A stretch of 31,224 nucleotides of DNA from a virus: positions 1 through 31,224 of the IMG/VR virus record IMGVR_UViG_3300048130_000049, one strand, 5' to 3'. Both the position numbers and the translations under genes were made by a program. Below, piece after piece: positions 13,815 to 21,728 of the stretch. The notes below the pieces were generated by a model, which did not search any database, was not told the DNA's origin, and was given only the letters and a program-made list of their open reading frames with translations. Numbering within the stretch: the first letter of the stretch is position 1; the number at the start of each line of letters is the position of its first letter.

Positions 13815-15107
13815 TTATTGATGAAGTGTTTCTAGATTTTCTGACTTCTGATCTATGACTCTCATAACGTGTTCTTCTATTGAGTCACTAGCAACCAGAA
13901 TTTTCTGGATGGCGTCAGATTTAGCTCCGTTGCGGTGTATGCGCCCTAATGCTTGTAAGTGATCCTTGACATTGAAGGTCGGTGATATCAACGAGATCCG
14001 TTGGCGGTTGCCGTTGATATCGTGCAACGAGATGCCCGTTCCTCCTGCTGCGATGTTAACTACAATGACGTGTTCTTTATCTTCTTGGAAGTCGTCAATT
14101 ACCTGCTGCCTTTCTGCGGTAGTCTGTCCTCCTAAAATAGCTGGGCATTCAAGTAGTTGTTGGAGTGTTGAAGCTGTTTCGGAAAAATTAACGAAGAGAA
14201 CAACACTATGGCCTTGCTCAACGTAATCTTTAGCCATATCAGCCATGTCTTTAGCTTTGAGCGACTCCGCTAATTGACGTGCGCGTAACAGATTAACGAG
14301 AACCCAATCACTATCTTCGACGGTTCCGTTCTCTAAAAGATTAGTCACGATCTCCGGTGTGATGTCCAGATCTTTATAAGCCTTAGCAATCTTAGCGGCA
14401 GACCCAAAGGCAACAGGCTCGATGAACACTCGGTTATCTTTAAAAGAATCTGGGAAATCGTCCACCGTAAGACGTTTAACATTCTTCCCATACATGACCT
14501 TATTAAGGTCATTAAGTTTTGTTTTACGGCGCAACTCCCACGCATTCCATTGATTTTGAGTGCAACCGAATTTCATCATCCAGCTAAACCAGCTTTTAAG
14601 TTCCCCTTCAGGTTTGTTTAAGCTATGTAGGCCCAATGCGTAACCTATCGGTCGCATCTCAGTAGGGTCTTCGGCAGCGGTCGCACTCATGGCGTGGACA
14701 GAGTAGCCTTGAGTGACGAGAGAAATAAGTAGCTGCGCGTTTTGAGTATATGGTCCTTTGCACTTATGGACCTCATCGACTAGCACTAGTGTATCTTCAG
14801 GCAGATACCAAGACATAATCTTCTTCCCGCGCTTAGCCATCCACTCTGTCTTTCCGGTCCTGATCTTCTCGTAGTTAAGAACGAACAGAGGCTCCATACC
14901 GCACTCAGCGAGTTCGCGTTCCCAAGATGGGATCACTGCCTTCGGGCAGATGACTGCGACTGGCTTCTTGAGAATTTTGGCAAGGTGGCAAGCTACGATG
15001 GTCTTGCCAGTTCCGACGTGACTCGTATCTAACGAGTTAAGTCCTAGTTTATGCTTTGCTAAAAAGAAGTCGAAAGCTTCTTGCTGCTTGGGATATAGTT
15101 TCTTCAT
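13815..15107 (-). CDS. SF2 (SNF2-like) DNA helicase
   Basis: A 430-residue ATP-dependent helicase or translocase. A Q-like start (YPKQQEAFDFF) precedes Walker A GTGKT at 32-36, then VICPKAVIPSWERE (motif Ia, SNF2-like), DEVH at 111-114 (motif II), SATA at 141-144 (motif III), a long accessory insert, VNIAAGGTGISLHD (motif V) and QALGRIHRNG (motif VI). This is the compact form common in phages and may remodel forks or recombination joints. It lies between the RuvC-like resolvase and the nucleases. All motifs look intact. Confidence 0.9.
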   Translation of the reverse strand: MKKLYPKQQEAFDFFLAKHKLGLNSLDTSHVGTGKTIVACHLAKILKKPVAVICPKAVIPSWERELAECGMEPLFVLNYEKIRTGKTEWMAKRGKKIMSWYLPEDTLVLVDEVHKCKGPYTQNAQLLISLVTQGYSVHAMSATAAEDPTEMRPIGYALGLHSLNKPEGELKSWFSWMMKFGCTQNQWNAWELRRKTKLNDLNKVMYGKNVKRLTVDDFPDSFKDNRVFIEPVAFGSAAKIAKAYKDLDITPEIVTNLLENGTVEDSDWVLVNLLRARQLAESLKAKDMADMAKDYVEQGHSVVLFVNFSETASTLQQLLECPAILGGQTTAERQQVIDDFQEDKEHVIVVNIAAGGTGISLHDINGNRQRISLISPTFNVKDHLQALGRIHRNGAKSDAIQKILVASDSIEEHVMRVIDQKSENLETLHQ

Positions 15108-15151
15108 ATTGTCTATGGACAGACAAATAATTGAAGCAACTAGCTATGTCC

Positions 15152-15172
15152 AGAAAAAGTTCAACTTTTTCT
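15152..15172. other. Short A/T palindrome at resolvase stop
   Basis: AGAAAAAGTT and AACTTTTTCT flank one base and form perfect 10-base arms across the stop codon of the RuvC-like gene. It could be a weak terminator or a protein site. There is no G/C-rich stem, so function is doubtful. Confidence 0.35.
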
Positions 15173-15646
15173 CCCACCCCAAATATACTGAGCAATAAGA
15201 TAGGCGTCGATCATACCGTCGTGAGGTTTTTTACACCTCTTGTTTGCAAGCCAGTTCTCTTCTGGCGCGAGTGAATCAGCCAATGCTAAAGCTGCTTCTT
15301 TGGTTTTTCCTTTAGGAGTCCGACCAAGCATATGCTTCTGCCACTTATGGACGCTCACACGTAGGACTGAGTAATCGTGTGACTCAGCCATACCTATTAG
15401 CTTACCAAAGCTAATAGCCATTGATCTAACAGCTTGGCTGCTTTTTGCATGGGCTAATGGTTCTTCGATTGCGAGATCGAATGGTGTATTAAAATCGAGG
15501 AGCCACTGGTTGATGGAACGGATGTCAATTTCTTTCTTCTTCGACATTTGAAGAGTCGGCATACGAATCTTGTCGATGATGCCACCATCAAATTTAGATA
15601 TAGCGCAAAGTCCGCCATCGAGTCCGTTGTCGATTCCGACGATCAT
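15161..15646 (-). CDS. RuvC-like Holliday junction resolvase
   Basis: A 161-residue RNase H-fold nuclease. The first strand holds GIDNGLDGG (D6), a second acidic site is AIEEP (E61), and the C-terminal helix has HDGMIDAYLIA (D143, D147), the usual four-acid RuvC arrangement. A basic stretch KGKTKEAALAL precedes the last motif, as in RuvC. It should cut Holliday junctions to debranch phage DNA before packaging. The start overlaps the upstream gene stop (ATGA). The length is near that of cellular RuvC (about 170). Confidence 0.85.
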   Translation of the reverse strand: MIVGIDNGLDGGLCAISKFDGGIIDKIRMPTLQMSKKKEIDIRSINQWLLDFNTPFDLAIEEPLAHAKSSQAVRSMAISFGKLIGMAESHDYSVLRVSVHKWQKHMLGRTPKGKTKEAALALADSLAPEENWLANKRCKKPHDGMIDAYLIAQYIWGGRKS

Positions 15647-16026
15647 ACTTCAAGAGCCTCTAAAGCGTCTTGCTCTTTTTTGGCTTCCTTTATTTTCTTT
15701 CTAAGGAATGTGTATTGTTCCGCAAGAGGTCTATCGTTACCTTCCCACTCACCACCTTTTTCAAGACGCTTCTTATAAATAGCACACATCTCAAGGTGGC
15801 TACCTTCAACGTCTTCATCGCCCGTAATCCTAGTCCCCGCATAATCCCCGACGCCCCCCATAGGACCAGTATATATTTCGCGGTAGGCTACTGCGTGGTA
15901 GATGTCTACTTCCTTTAGCTCCTCTTTTTTAGCAAGCGGTCTTTTCTCCCCTTTGCCTTTATATCTAGTCACCACATAGAAGTAGTCACTGATCTTTGTC
16001 TTAAATATTATATCATTTATCTCCAT
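15643..16026 (-). CDS. Unknown protein
   Basis: A 127-residue protein if it begins at ATG 16026; an upstream in-frame start at 16110 would add a hydrophobic leader but would overlap the DUF1599 gene by 74 bases, so I prefer the shorter form. It contains FKTKISDYFYVVTRYKG, VDIYHAVAYREIYTG, and a C-terminal charged helix (LRKKIKEAKKEQDALEAL). There is no known motif. It overlaps the resolvase start by four bases and is probably co-translated. Confidence 0.6.
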   Translation of the reverse strand: MEINDIIFKTKISDYFYVVTRYKGKGEKRPLAKKEELKEVDIYHAVAYREIYTGPMGGVGDYAGTRITGDEDVEGSHLEMCAIYKKRLEKGGEWEGNDRPLAEQYTFLRKKIKEAKKEQDALEALEV

Positions 16027-16036
16027 AACACTTAAA

Positions 16037-16420
16037 TTACGATTTCTCAGGACAATACAAATTGTCACACTCACCACCAGAAACTGGATTGCTGCAAGTG
16101 CCGCACTCACGCTCCTCAGAGAGTAGGGCTTTCGCGAGAATCGAATAGTTCACGAGATCCTCACAGGCGTCATCAACTGATTCGCCAGCTACCTTTAACT
16201 CACCATCATTCACGAACGATTTAATCCGCATCAGTTTATCCTGCATCCTCAACAGCAATCCTGTAACCGGATGGAGTCCTAATGACTTCGCTGATTTGAA
16301 GTTCGCAAGGGCATCGATTGTCTCAGCACCACCGCAGTAGTCGCTGTTCTTTGCCCGCATGATTTCGAGCGTTTTAGCACACGTCTCTTCGTGTAAACGG
16401 AATAGGGTTTCTGGTTTCAT
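16037..16420 (-). CDS. DUF1599/MazG-like protein with C-terminal Cys motif
   Basis: A 127-residue protein whose first 100 residues match the DUF1599 (nucleotide-modification-associated, MazG-like) pattern: MRAKNSDYCGG, FKSAKSLGL, GLLLRMQDKLMRIKSF and an acidic SVDDACEDLVNYSIL helix. MazG-like proteins bind or hydrolyse nucleotides, and DUF1599 has been linked by context to modified nucleotides. The last 25 residues add CGTC and CDNLYC (C106, C109, C118, C123), a likely zinc ribbon. Its start overlaps the upstream stop (TAATG). The substrate is not known. Confidence 0.7.
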   Translation of the reverse strand: MKPETLFRLHEETCAKTLEIMRAKNSDYCGGAETIDALANFKSAKSLGLHPVTGLLLRMQDKLMRIKSFVNDGELKVAGESVDDACEDLVNYSILAKALLSEERECGTCSNPVSGGECDNLYCPEKS

Positions 16421-16650
16421 TATTTTGCTGGTATTGAATCTCCTCTGACTAGAAGGCCGTCGCCCTCAGCTGGAACTAAGACTCTGATCCCTTTCGGCAG
16501 AGACTGCAAGTAGAATACTTCGCGGGCTGTTGAAGGCTTCACGCGATACCATAATCCGTCAGCGGTATCGACGGGAAAACGGAAGTCCGCCCCCTCGTCA
16601 ATTCGGGTAATAAACTTCGGCCCTACCTCTGGCTCACGATCTTGGAACAT
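16420..16650 (-). CDS. Small unknown protein
   Basis: A 76-residue protein from ATG 16650. A longer form from 16719 would overlap the HTH gene and is less likely. It is beta-rich: GPKFITRIDEGADFRFPV, GLWYRVKPSTAREVFYL, GIRVLVPAEGDGLLV. No family is recognised. It lies 10 bases after the HTH gene and overlaps the DUF1599 start, so it belongs to the early part of the minus operon. Confidence 0.55.
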   Translation of the reverse strand: MFQDREPEVGPKFITRIDEGADFRFPVDTADGLWYRVKPSTAREVFYLQSLPKGIRVLVPAEGDGLLVRGDSIPAK

Positions 16651-16660
16651 TGTAAGGGTA

Positions 16661-17275
16661 TTAAATCTCGTTTCCGGTCTCCGCGTCAATCGTTTTTTTC
16701 TGCCTGACCGCGCCTCCACCTTTATCTGCTTTAGAGTTGTTCAGTATAGATATGTCGATCTGCATTTTACTACTACCGCCACCAGTCTTAGCGTTGAGTC
16801 CTAAGTTACGCCTGATGAGCTGGTCTAGTTCTGACATCTCCCTAATCGTTCTAGGCCCGCGTAACCCCTTCATCGAGTCACGTAGAAGTTTAATTCCAGC
16901 AGCTGCGATGTAGTGTTGGTATTTATCAGCGGGCGAGTTCTGTGCTTCAGCGATTTCGTTGAGGGTCACGTCCTCTTCTTTAGATGCCCGAAACCGCTCC
17001 TCCACAATTGCTGAACTTATGGTGTCATTGAAGTGTTCTTCAACATCTTCTTTTAGTTGGTCTTTATCTTGGCCTTTATCGTGGATTAAATTTCCCAGCA
17101 CTTTACCTTCTACTGTGTCCCCGTTCATCTTAGCGGCGACTCCGTGTTTCTTTAACCACTTACGTATTGTATTGCGGTGGACCCCAATGTGTTGACCAAT
17201 CGCACTATTACTGTAACCTTCTTTGTTAAGGCGCAAGGCTTCAGCCTCGCACTCTCGTATAGGTTTTTCAGACAT
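16661..17275 (-). CDS. HTH protein, candidate small terminase or regulator
   Basis: A 204-residue protein from ATG 17275. Residues about 10-45 are a helix-turn-helix (LNKEGYSNSAIGQHIG and HRNTIRKWLKKHG), followed by a charged helical middle and a C-terminal tail with KMQIDISILNNSKADKGGG. HTH plus helices plus a flexible tail is the general build of phage small terminases. Unusually, it is divergent from TerL, with only 10 bases between the two start codons. It may therefore be TerS on the other strand, or a regulator of the divergent operons. In-frame sequence back to 17332 lies inside terL and is not needed. Confidence 0.6.
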   Translation of the reverse strand: MSEKPIRECEAEALRLNKEGYSNSAIGQHIGVHRNTIRKWLKKHGVAAKMNGDTVEGKVLGNLIHDKGQDKDQLKEDVEEHFNDTISSAIVEERFRASKEEDVTLNEIAEAQNSPADKYQHYIAAAGIKLLRDSMKGLRGPRTIREMSELDQLIRRNLGLNAKTGGGSSKMQIDISILNNSKADKGGGAVRQKKTIDAETGNEI

Positions 17276-17285
17276 CGATTTAATT

Positions 17286-19073
17286 ATGCCGTCAGAAGCA
17301 GACAAACGCAAGCGCGTTCTAGAGCCGCGCATCGACCCACAATCAAAGCAGATGGACGTAGGTGGTATGATAATCCCACCGACAAGTCTACTGACCTCTC
17401 TATTATACGGCTTCGCCCACCACCCTAATAATAAAGCTAAGGAGTTCTACTTCTGGAGAATCTGTGACGAACTCTGGAATAGAGAAGAACTACCAGAGCC
17501 TATGATGGTCCGTCATCCTTGGGCTGAAAAAATGATTCGGGCTGCTCTAAAGGATAAGTATTTAGCGATTGGTGGTTCGGCTTCGTCTGGTAAGTCGCAC
17601 ACTATGGCCGCATGGGGAATCGTCCAATGGCTCTGCCAGCCTCGTGACACACTGGTCCTGATGACCTCAACCACGTTACGGGAAGCAAGGAAGAGGATTT
17701 GGGGTTCAGTTATGTCTTTGTTGTCCGTGATCGATGGTGCGCCGATCAAGATTCGGGATTCGATAGGGAACGCAGCGTATGTCGATGAGAACGGCACGCT
17801 TATCGAACGGGCCGGATTATCTCTGATCGCGGCGGAGAAGTCGAAGACACGCGAGGCAATAGGCAAGTTTATTGGTATCAAGCAGAAACGGGTAATTATG
17901 ATTGGTGATGAACTTTCAGAACTTTCTGAAAGTATATTGCAGGCTGGTCTGACTAACCTTTCTAAGAACCCGTTCTTCCAGATGATTGGAATGTCTAACC
18001 CGAATAGCCGATTCGACGCTTTTGGCGTGTGGTCAGAGCCGAAGAAGGGCTGGGAAGCCATCGATACGCAGACTGCTGATGAGTGGAAAACTAAGTGGGG
18101 TGGTAAGTATATAAGACTAGATGGTGAGCGAAGCCCTAATATATTATTAGGAGAAGAAAAATATCCTTGGCTCCCGACCGCTGCCAAGCTGGAAGAGGAC
18201 CGACTATTGTTAGGGCCAGAGTCCAGAGGATACATGCGAATGGTCCGCGCCATCTTCTTCGACTCCGACGAAACAACCGGAATCTACTCCGAAGCTGAGA
18301 TGGCGAAGAGCGGCGCGATGAGCGAAGTCGATTGGGCAGACAAGCCTACCGTCGTTGCCGGAATCGATCCGGCTTTCACTAACGGCGGTGACCGGACTAT
18401 TATGTATACAGCAGAAGTAGGCTACGCCCGAAATGGCCAATACGTCTGCAAGTTAGGAGAAGCCATACACCTCAATGATGATGCCACAAACAAAGCGGTT
18501 CCCCGCACATACCAAATCGTCCACCAAATTATCGATCACTGCAAACGTAGGAATATCTCTGCTAACAATGTGGCTCTCGACTCCACTGGTGCAGGTGCGC
18601 CCTTCTGCGACGTTCTGGCTGGCGAGTGGGAGGGTTCGTTCATGCGCGTTACCTTTGGCGGAAAAGCTTCCGACAAGAGAGTCAGTATGAATAGCCAGCT
18701 TACAGGCGAAGAACTCTACACTAATAGAGTGTCAGAACTCTGGTTCGTCGGTAAAGAGCTGATGCGGACGCGCCAGATCTACGGAATCTCGTCGGATTTA
18801 GCCAAAGAGATGTGCGCCAGAAACTACGATATGGTGAAAACTGGTTCCCTTAAAGTGAAGATCGAATCAAAATTAGAGTTCAAAGCTAGGTTCGGTCGTA
18901 GTCCTGACTTGGCTGATGCCGCATTTCTTGCGCTCGATTGCGCTCGCCAGCGTATGGGACTCGTGGCTGTTGATCCACCGAAAGACGAAGATGGTAAAGG
19001 GTTCAGGAAACAGGTTACGATTAAGAGTTTGAGTGGTGCGCTTAATAATCCCGATTCGTCGCTACTCGCCTAA
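17286..19073 (+). CDS. terL: Terminase large subunit
   Basis: A 595-residue packaging motor from ATG 17286; an earlier in-frame start at 17223 would overlap the divergent gene. The ATPase domain has Walker A GSASSGKS at 97-104, a coupling segment LVLMTSTTLREARKRIWG and Walker B VIMIGDELSE (D208, E209). The nuclease domain (RNase H fold) shows VAGIDPAF (D361), VALDSTG (D432) and SPDLADAAFLAL (D541 and D544). It cuts and pumps concatemeric DNA into proheads. The stop codon sits inside the left arm of a large palindrome. No second packaging gene lies downstream; the HTH protein on the other strand is the only TerS candidate in view. Confidence 0.92.
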   Translation: MPSEADKRKRVLEPRIDPQSKQMDVGGMIIPPTSLLTSLLYGFAHHPNNKAKEFYFWRICDELWNREELPEPMMVRHPWAEKMIRAALKDKYLAIGGSASSGKSHTMAAWGIVQWLCQPRDTLVLMTSTTLREARKRIWGSVMSLLSVIDGAPIKIRDSIGNAAYVDENGTLIERAGLSLIAAEKSKTREAIGKFIGIKQKRVIMIGDELSELSESILQAGLTNLSKNPFFQMIGMSNPNSRFDAFGVWSEPKKGWEAIDTQTADEWKTKWGGKYIRLDGERSPNILLGEEKYPWLPTAAKLEEDRLLLGPESRGYMRMVRAIFFDSDETTGIYSEAEMAKSGAMSEVDWADKPTVVAGIDPAFTNGGDRTIMYTAEVGYARNGQYVCKLGEAIHLNDDATNKAVPRTYQIVHQIIDHCKRRNISANNVALDSTGAGAPFCDVLAGEWEGSFMRVTFGGKASDKRVSMNSQLTGEELYTNRVSELWFVGKELMRTRQIYGISSDLAKEMCARNYDMVKTGSLKVKIESKLEFKARFGRSPDLADAAFLALDCARQRMGLVAVDPPKDEDGKGFRKQVTIKSLSGALNNPDSSLLA

Positions 19074-19152
19074 AAAACTTTTTCCTTAGACCGTTAGTTC
19101 TATAATATATATATTATAGAACTAAGGGTAAGACAGAAAAGTTTTTTAGGCG
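19067..19152. repeat. 86-bp double palindrome at terL stop
   Basis: Two nested inverted repeats share one exact centre (19109.5). The inner part (19094-19125) is a perfect 32-bp palindrome made of TTAGTTCTATAATATA and its complement, with no loop. The outer arms are CGCCTAAAAAACTTTT (19067-19082) and AAAAGTTTTTTAGGCG (19137-19152), with a poorly paired zone between. The terL stop lies in the left outer arm. It could be a two-way terminator, a cruciform, or a binding site for a dimeric protein. Confidence 0.9.
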
Positions 19153-19173
19153 GGTGCAGCAGCAGACCCTCCG

Positions 19174-19202
19174 TTGACAGTTTCGTTGAATTCTGGTAGT
19201 TT
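19174..19202 (+). promoter_or_regulatory. Possible promoter after the palindrome
   Basis: A consensus TTGACA (19174-19179) is followed after 17 bases by TAGTTT (19197-19202), a poor -10 box. As with the candidate at 3112, the -35 element lies 35-36 bases before a predicted start codon, so a near-leaderless message would result. It would restart transcription after the palindrome. Confidence 0.35.
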
Positions 19203-19209
19203 ATGTCGC

Positions 19210-19503
19210 GTGGCGACTAAACGATTCAAACGCTTGCCGTCTGGGCGAATCCAGTATCATGGCGAGACTTATGCTGGTTTTAATAAACCTAAGCGCGCGC
19301 CTAAAGGATCGAAGAAAAAATTTGTCGTTTTAGGTAAAGAGGGCGAGAAAATAAAGAAAGTTGGCTTCGGCCACCGCGACTACAGTGATTTCACGAAACA
19401 TAAGAACCCTAAGCGTAGAGCTAATTTCCGCGCTAGGCACAACTGCAAAACTGCAAAAGACAAAACAACGGCTAGATACTGGGCCTGTAAGAAACTTTGG
19501 TAA
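19210..19503 (+). CDS. Small basic phage protein
   Basis: About 97 residues from GTG 19210; an upstream TTG at 19174 would overlap the candidate promoter. It is very basic, with RLPSGRIQYHGETYAGFNKPKR, KKKFVVLGKEGEKIKKVGFG, NPKRRANFRARHNC and ARYWACKKLW. Similar endings (RARHNC and RYWACK) are familiar to me from marine phage proteins of unknown function; the two Cys may pair or bind metal. It stands between TerL and the helical protein and stops three bases before the next ATG. Confidence 0.65.
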   Translation: MATKRFKRLPSGRIQYHGETYAGFNKPKRAPKGSKKKFVVLGKEGEKIKKVGFGHRDYSDFTKHKNPKRRANFRARHNCKTAKDKTTARYWACKKLW

Positions 19504-19505
19504 CC

Positions 19506-20723
19506 ATGACTGAGAGACAGAAAAAAGAGGCTGCTAAACGCCTTGAGCAAGGAAAGCCTCAAGGATTAGAGCAGACCGGAGGATTACAAAATTCGGAGGC
19601 AGAGAAGAAGCGTAGAGAAAACTTTGGTAAAGTCGGAGGATTGCAAAATACGGAGGCAGAGAAGAAGCGTAGAGAAAACTTCGGTAAAGTCGGAGGATTA
19701 GAAAAGTCTGGTGGCTTAGGTGAAGTAGGCCCGATTGGAGCTACTGGTGCTGTAGGCGCGCCCGCAGAAGAAAAGAAAGGTTTTTCGGGTACTCTCGCTG
19801 GTATTTCAGATCAAGTAGAAGCAGGCGTAGAAGCTTCTAAAGAACCTGTTATGGACGCTTACGACAAAGGCTTCCAAGCTTTAGATCAAGCAGGCGTAGA
19901 AAAAAAGGGAGACTACGAAAGAGATCTTTTGGAACTCGGGCAGCTACGTAAGCAAACGATAGCTGATACCTCAATGCCGCAAGAAGAAAAGAGTAAACTT
20001 CTCGGTGACATTGCACAACAACCCGCAATGCAGAAGAAGCAGGCAAGGGTAGGTTTGATGGAAGAAGCCAAAAAGCTATCTAAAGGTGGTATGCTAGATG
20101 AAGCCGCACAAGAAAAACTCTTTGAAAAAGGTGAGTCAGGCAAAGCTAACCTCACTAAAGATGAGATGAAGAAAGCTTTCTCAAGAGAAGATTTGATTAA
20201 AGACAGAGCGACGGAGAAAGAACTAGGTTATCTTCAGGAGTTTGAAGGAAAACTAGGTGGTGGGTTAGGTGCTTACGACCAGAAAGTTAGACTCGGTCAG
20301 CAAGATCGAGCAGCTGGAAAACCTTTCGTAGCACGTAATTCTTTGACTGGAGCAGCAGGTGAAAGCCGATCAATCACTAGACCTGAAACCCTTATGATTA
20401 ATAAAGCTGCCAAAATGGCTCGGCTAGCTAAACGTAAGGGGCTTGACCCTTCTGCTCTTGTTAACCCACTGTTAGCAAAAGCGGGTCAGATGGGTATGTA
20501 TCGCCCTTCAATTACTTCTCAATCAGACAGAAAACGAGACGTTCTACAGTCTATGGCTTCAGCAGAACGTGCTGAAAAGACTCGGTCGCTCTTAGGTGAT
20601 ATTATGGAATCTAAAAGAGCCACGGCGTCTGCTGAAGCAGGGGTAGCCGAGAAAAAAAATTCATTACTGGAAGAGCTTATGCGCGAGAGAAAAGCTGGCG
20701 GGTATAAATACGGGAACGCTTAA
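19506..20723 (+). CDS. Helical protein with duplicated 19-residue unit
   Basis: A 405-residue Ala/Glu/Lys/Gly-rich protein from ATG 19506. Near the N-terminus a 19-residue unit (GGLQNSEAEKKRRENFGKV) occurs twice in tandem, followed by five Gly-X-Y triplets (GEVGPIGATGAVGAP), a small collagen-like stretch. The rest is mainly helical with charged segments (DYERDLLELGQLRKQ, KDEMKKAFSREDLIKD). No family is recognised. It is followed by another helical protein and a giant ORF, an order that recalls internal virion (ejection) protein clusters in podoviruses, but a scaffold or tail role is also possible. Confidence 0.65.
   Translation: MTERQKKEAAKRLEQGKPQGLEQTGGLQNSEAEKKRRENFGKVGGLQNTEAEKKRRENFGKVGGLEKSGGLGEVGPIGATGAVGAPAEEKKGFSGTLAGISDQVEAGVEASKEPVMDAYDKGFQALDQAGVEKKGDYERDLLELGQLRKQTIADTSMPQEEKSKLLGDIAQQPAMQKKQARVGLMEEAKKLSKGGMLDEAAQEKLFEKGESGKANLTKDEMKKAFSREDLIKDRATEKELGYLQEFEGKLGGGLGAYDQKVRLGQQDRAAGKPFVARNSLTGAAGESRSITRPETLMINKAAKMARLAKRKGLDPSALVNPLLAKAGQMGMYRPSITSQSDRKRDVLQSMASAERAEKTRSLLGDIMESKRATASAEAGVAEKKNSLLEELMRERKAGGYKYGNA
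19578..19691 (+). repeat. 57-bp direct tandem duplication
   Basis: Two 57-bp copies (19578-19634 and 19635-19691) differ at only a few bases (for example TTACAAAATTC versus TTGCAAAATAC, and TTTGG versus TTCGG). They encode the 19-residue unit of the helical protein, and a third, truncated start (GGAGGATT) follows. Confidence 0.9.
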
Positions 20724-20740
20724 CCTAAATACTTTAGACA

Positions 20741-21694
20741 ATGGATATCGCTCAGGAAATGGAAGCTTTGAAGATGCAGGACATCTTCAGGGGAGGTCTA
20801 GACGCTGCACAACAAATGCAGTATCAAAGAGAAGTTGAGATGCCTGAACAAGCTCATCTTGCTAAGATGGCGAATGCCGCTATGCAGGCTGAGAACCTAA
20901 GAATCTCGCAAGAGACTCAGAGTTTTAAGTTAGAAGAACTTCGTCGTAAGGCTAAGAACGAAGCCGAAGCCCACCAAATGATTCCTGATTTCGTGGACGC
21001 TCAACTAGGTCTCGCGAATGATCCTTCTAAAGATGCGTTTGAAAAAACACAAGGTATCGCTGCAATCTACGCGCAGCTACCGCCCTCCGCCCTCACTAAC
21101 CCCGCAGTTACTGCGGTGTTTGGAGCAGCTAATAGCATGGCCCAAGCTCAGTTTAATTCAGAGAAATACAAGAACGAGCAGAAGGAGAAGCAGCAGAGAC
21201 TTCAACTGGCTCAAGACAATAAGCGTGAGGCAGAAAACCAAAAAATCATGGAGGCTTACGCTAAGTCTGGTAATGTCAAAGCACTTGAAGAGATGTTGAC
21301 TAGCCAACCCTCTGAACTAGGTAACGCTTACCTCAGCATAGCGGGCGACGCTAAGAAGAGGGCGCAACTAGCACAAGCTGAGAAGACCGCAGAGCAGAGA
21401 GAAGAAGAAGAGAAAGCTCGCTTCGATGTAAATATGGCGAACAAGAAGCTGCTAGATAGTATGGAGATTGGTGAAGGCGATGACATTGATTACGCCGATG
21501 CGGCTAAAACTGATTCTCAGTGGCAGACAATCAACACTATGCTAGAAAACCAATACGGTATTGATCCTTCGCAGTTCAATACTCCTTTTGAAGCGAGGAG
21601 AAGAGCATTAAGGGCCGCTACACTAGCAATGGGAGGAACCTCAGCTGTCACAGAAAGCGCAGCAAGCAAAATTTCAGGCTCTATGGGCCGTTAA
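20741..21694 (+). CDS. Helical coiled-coil protein, putative internal virion
   Basis: A 317-residue protein very rich in Ala, Gln, Glu and Lys. It has long helical segments, including YQREVEMPEQAHLAKMANAA, EKYKNEQKEKQQRLQLAQ and KTAEQREEEEKARFDVN, and a less charged middle (IAAIYAQLPPSALTNPAVTA). It has no membrane helix or signal. It lies between another helical protein and the giant ORF. Small helical proteins before a giant ejection protein are known from T7-like (gp14, gp15, gp16) clusters, so an internal core or scaffold role is plausible but not proven. The start is ATG 20741 without a Shine-Dalgarno site. Confidence 0.65.
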   Translation: MDIAQEMEALKMQDIFRGGLDAAQQMQYQREVEMPEQAHLAKMANAAMQAENLRISQETQSFKLEELRRKAKNEAEAHQMIPDFVDAQLGLANDPSKDAFEKTQGIAAIYAQLPPSALTNPAVTAVFGAANSMAQAQFNSEKYKNEQKEKQQRLQLAQDNKREAENQKIMEAYAKSGNVKALEEMLTSQPSELGNAYLSIAGDAKKRAQLAQAEKTAEQREEEEKARFDVNMANKKLLDSMEIGEGDDIDYADAAKTDSQWQTINTMLENQYGIDPSQFNTPFEARRRALRAATLAMGGTSAVTESAASKISGSMGR

Positions 21695-21728
21695 ACACAA
21701 CACTACATCACCCTAAAATAACTCAGCT

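Noticed and set aside
15113-15153. Inverted repeat TGGACA / TGTCCA between helicase and resolvase genes
   Set aside because: Only six bases long with a wide loop and no T run, so it is not distinct from chance.
16027-16110. Hydrophobic N-terminal extension of the 15643 gene
   Set aside because: It overlaps the DUF1599 coding region by 74 bases in another frame; the hydrophobic look arises from the Cys-rich gene read out of frame.
17223-17285. Upstream extension of terL
   Set aside because: It would run into the divergent HTH gene, and ATG 17286 gives a normal terminase N-terminus.
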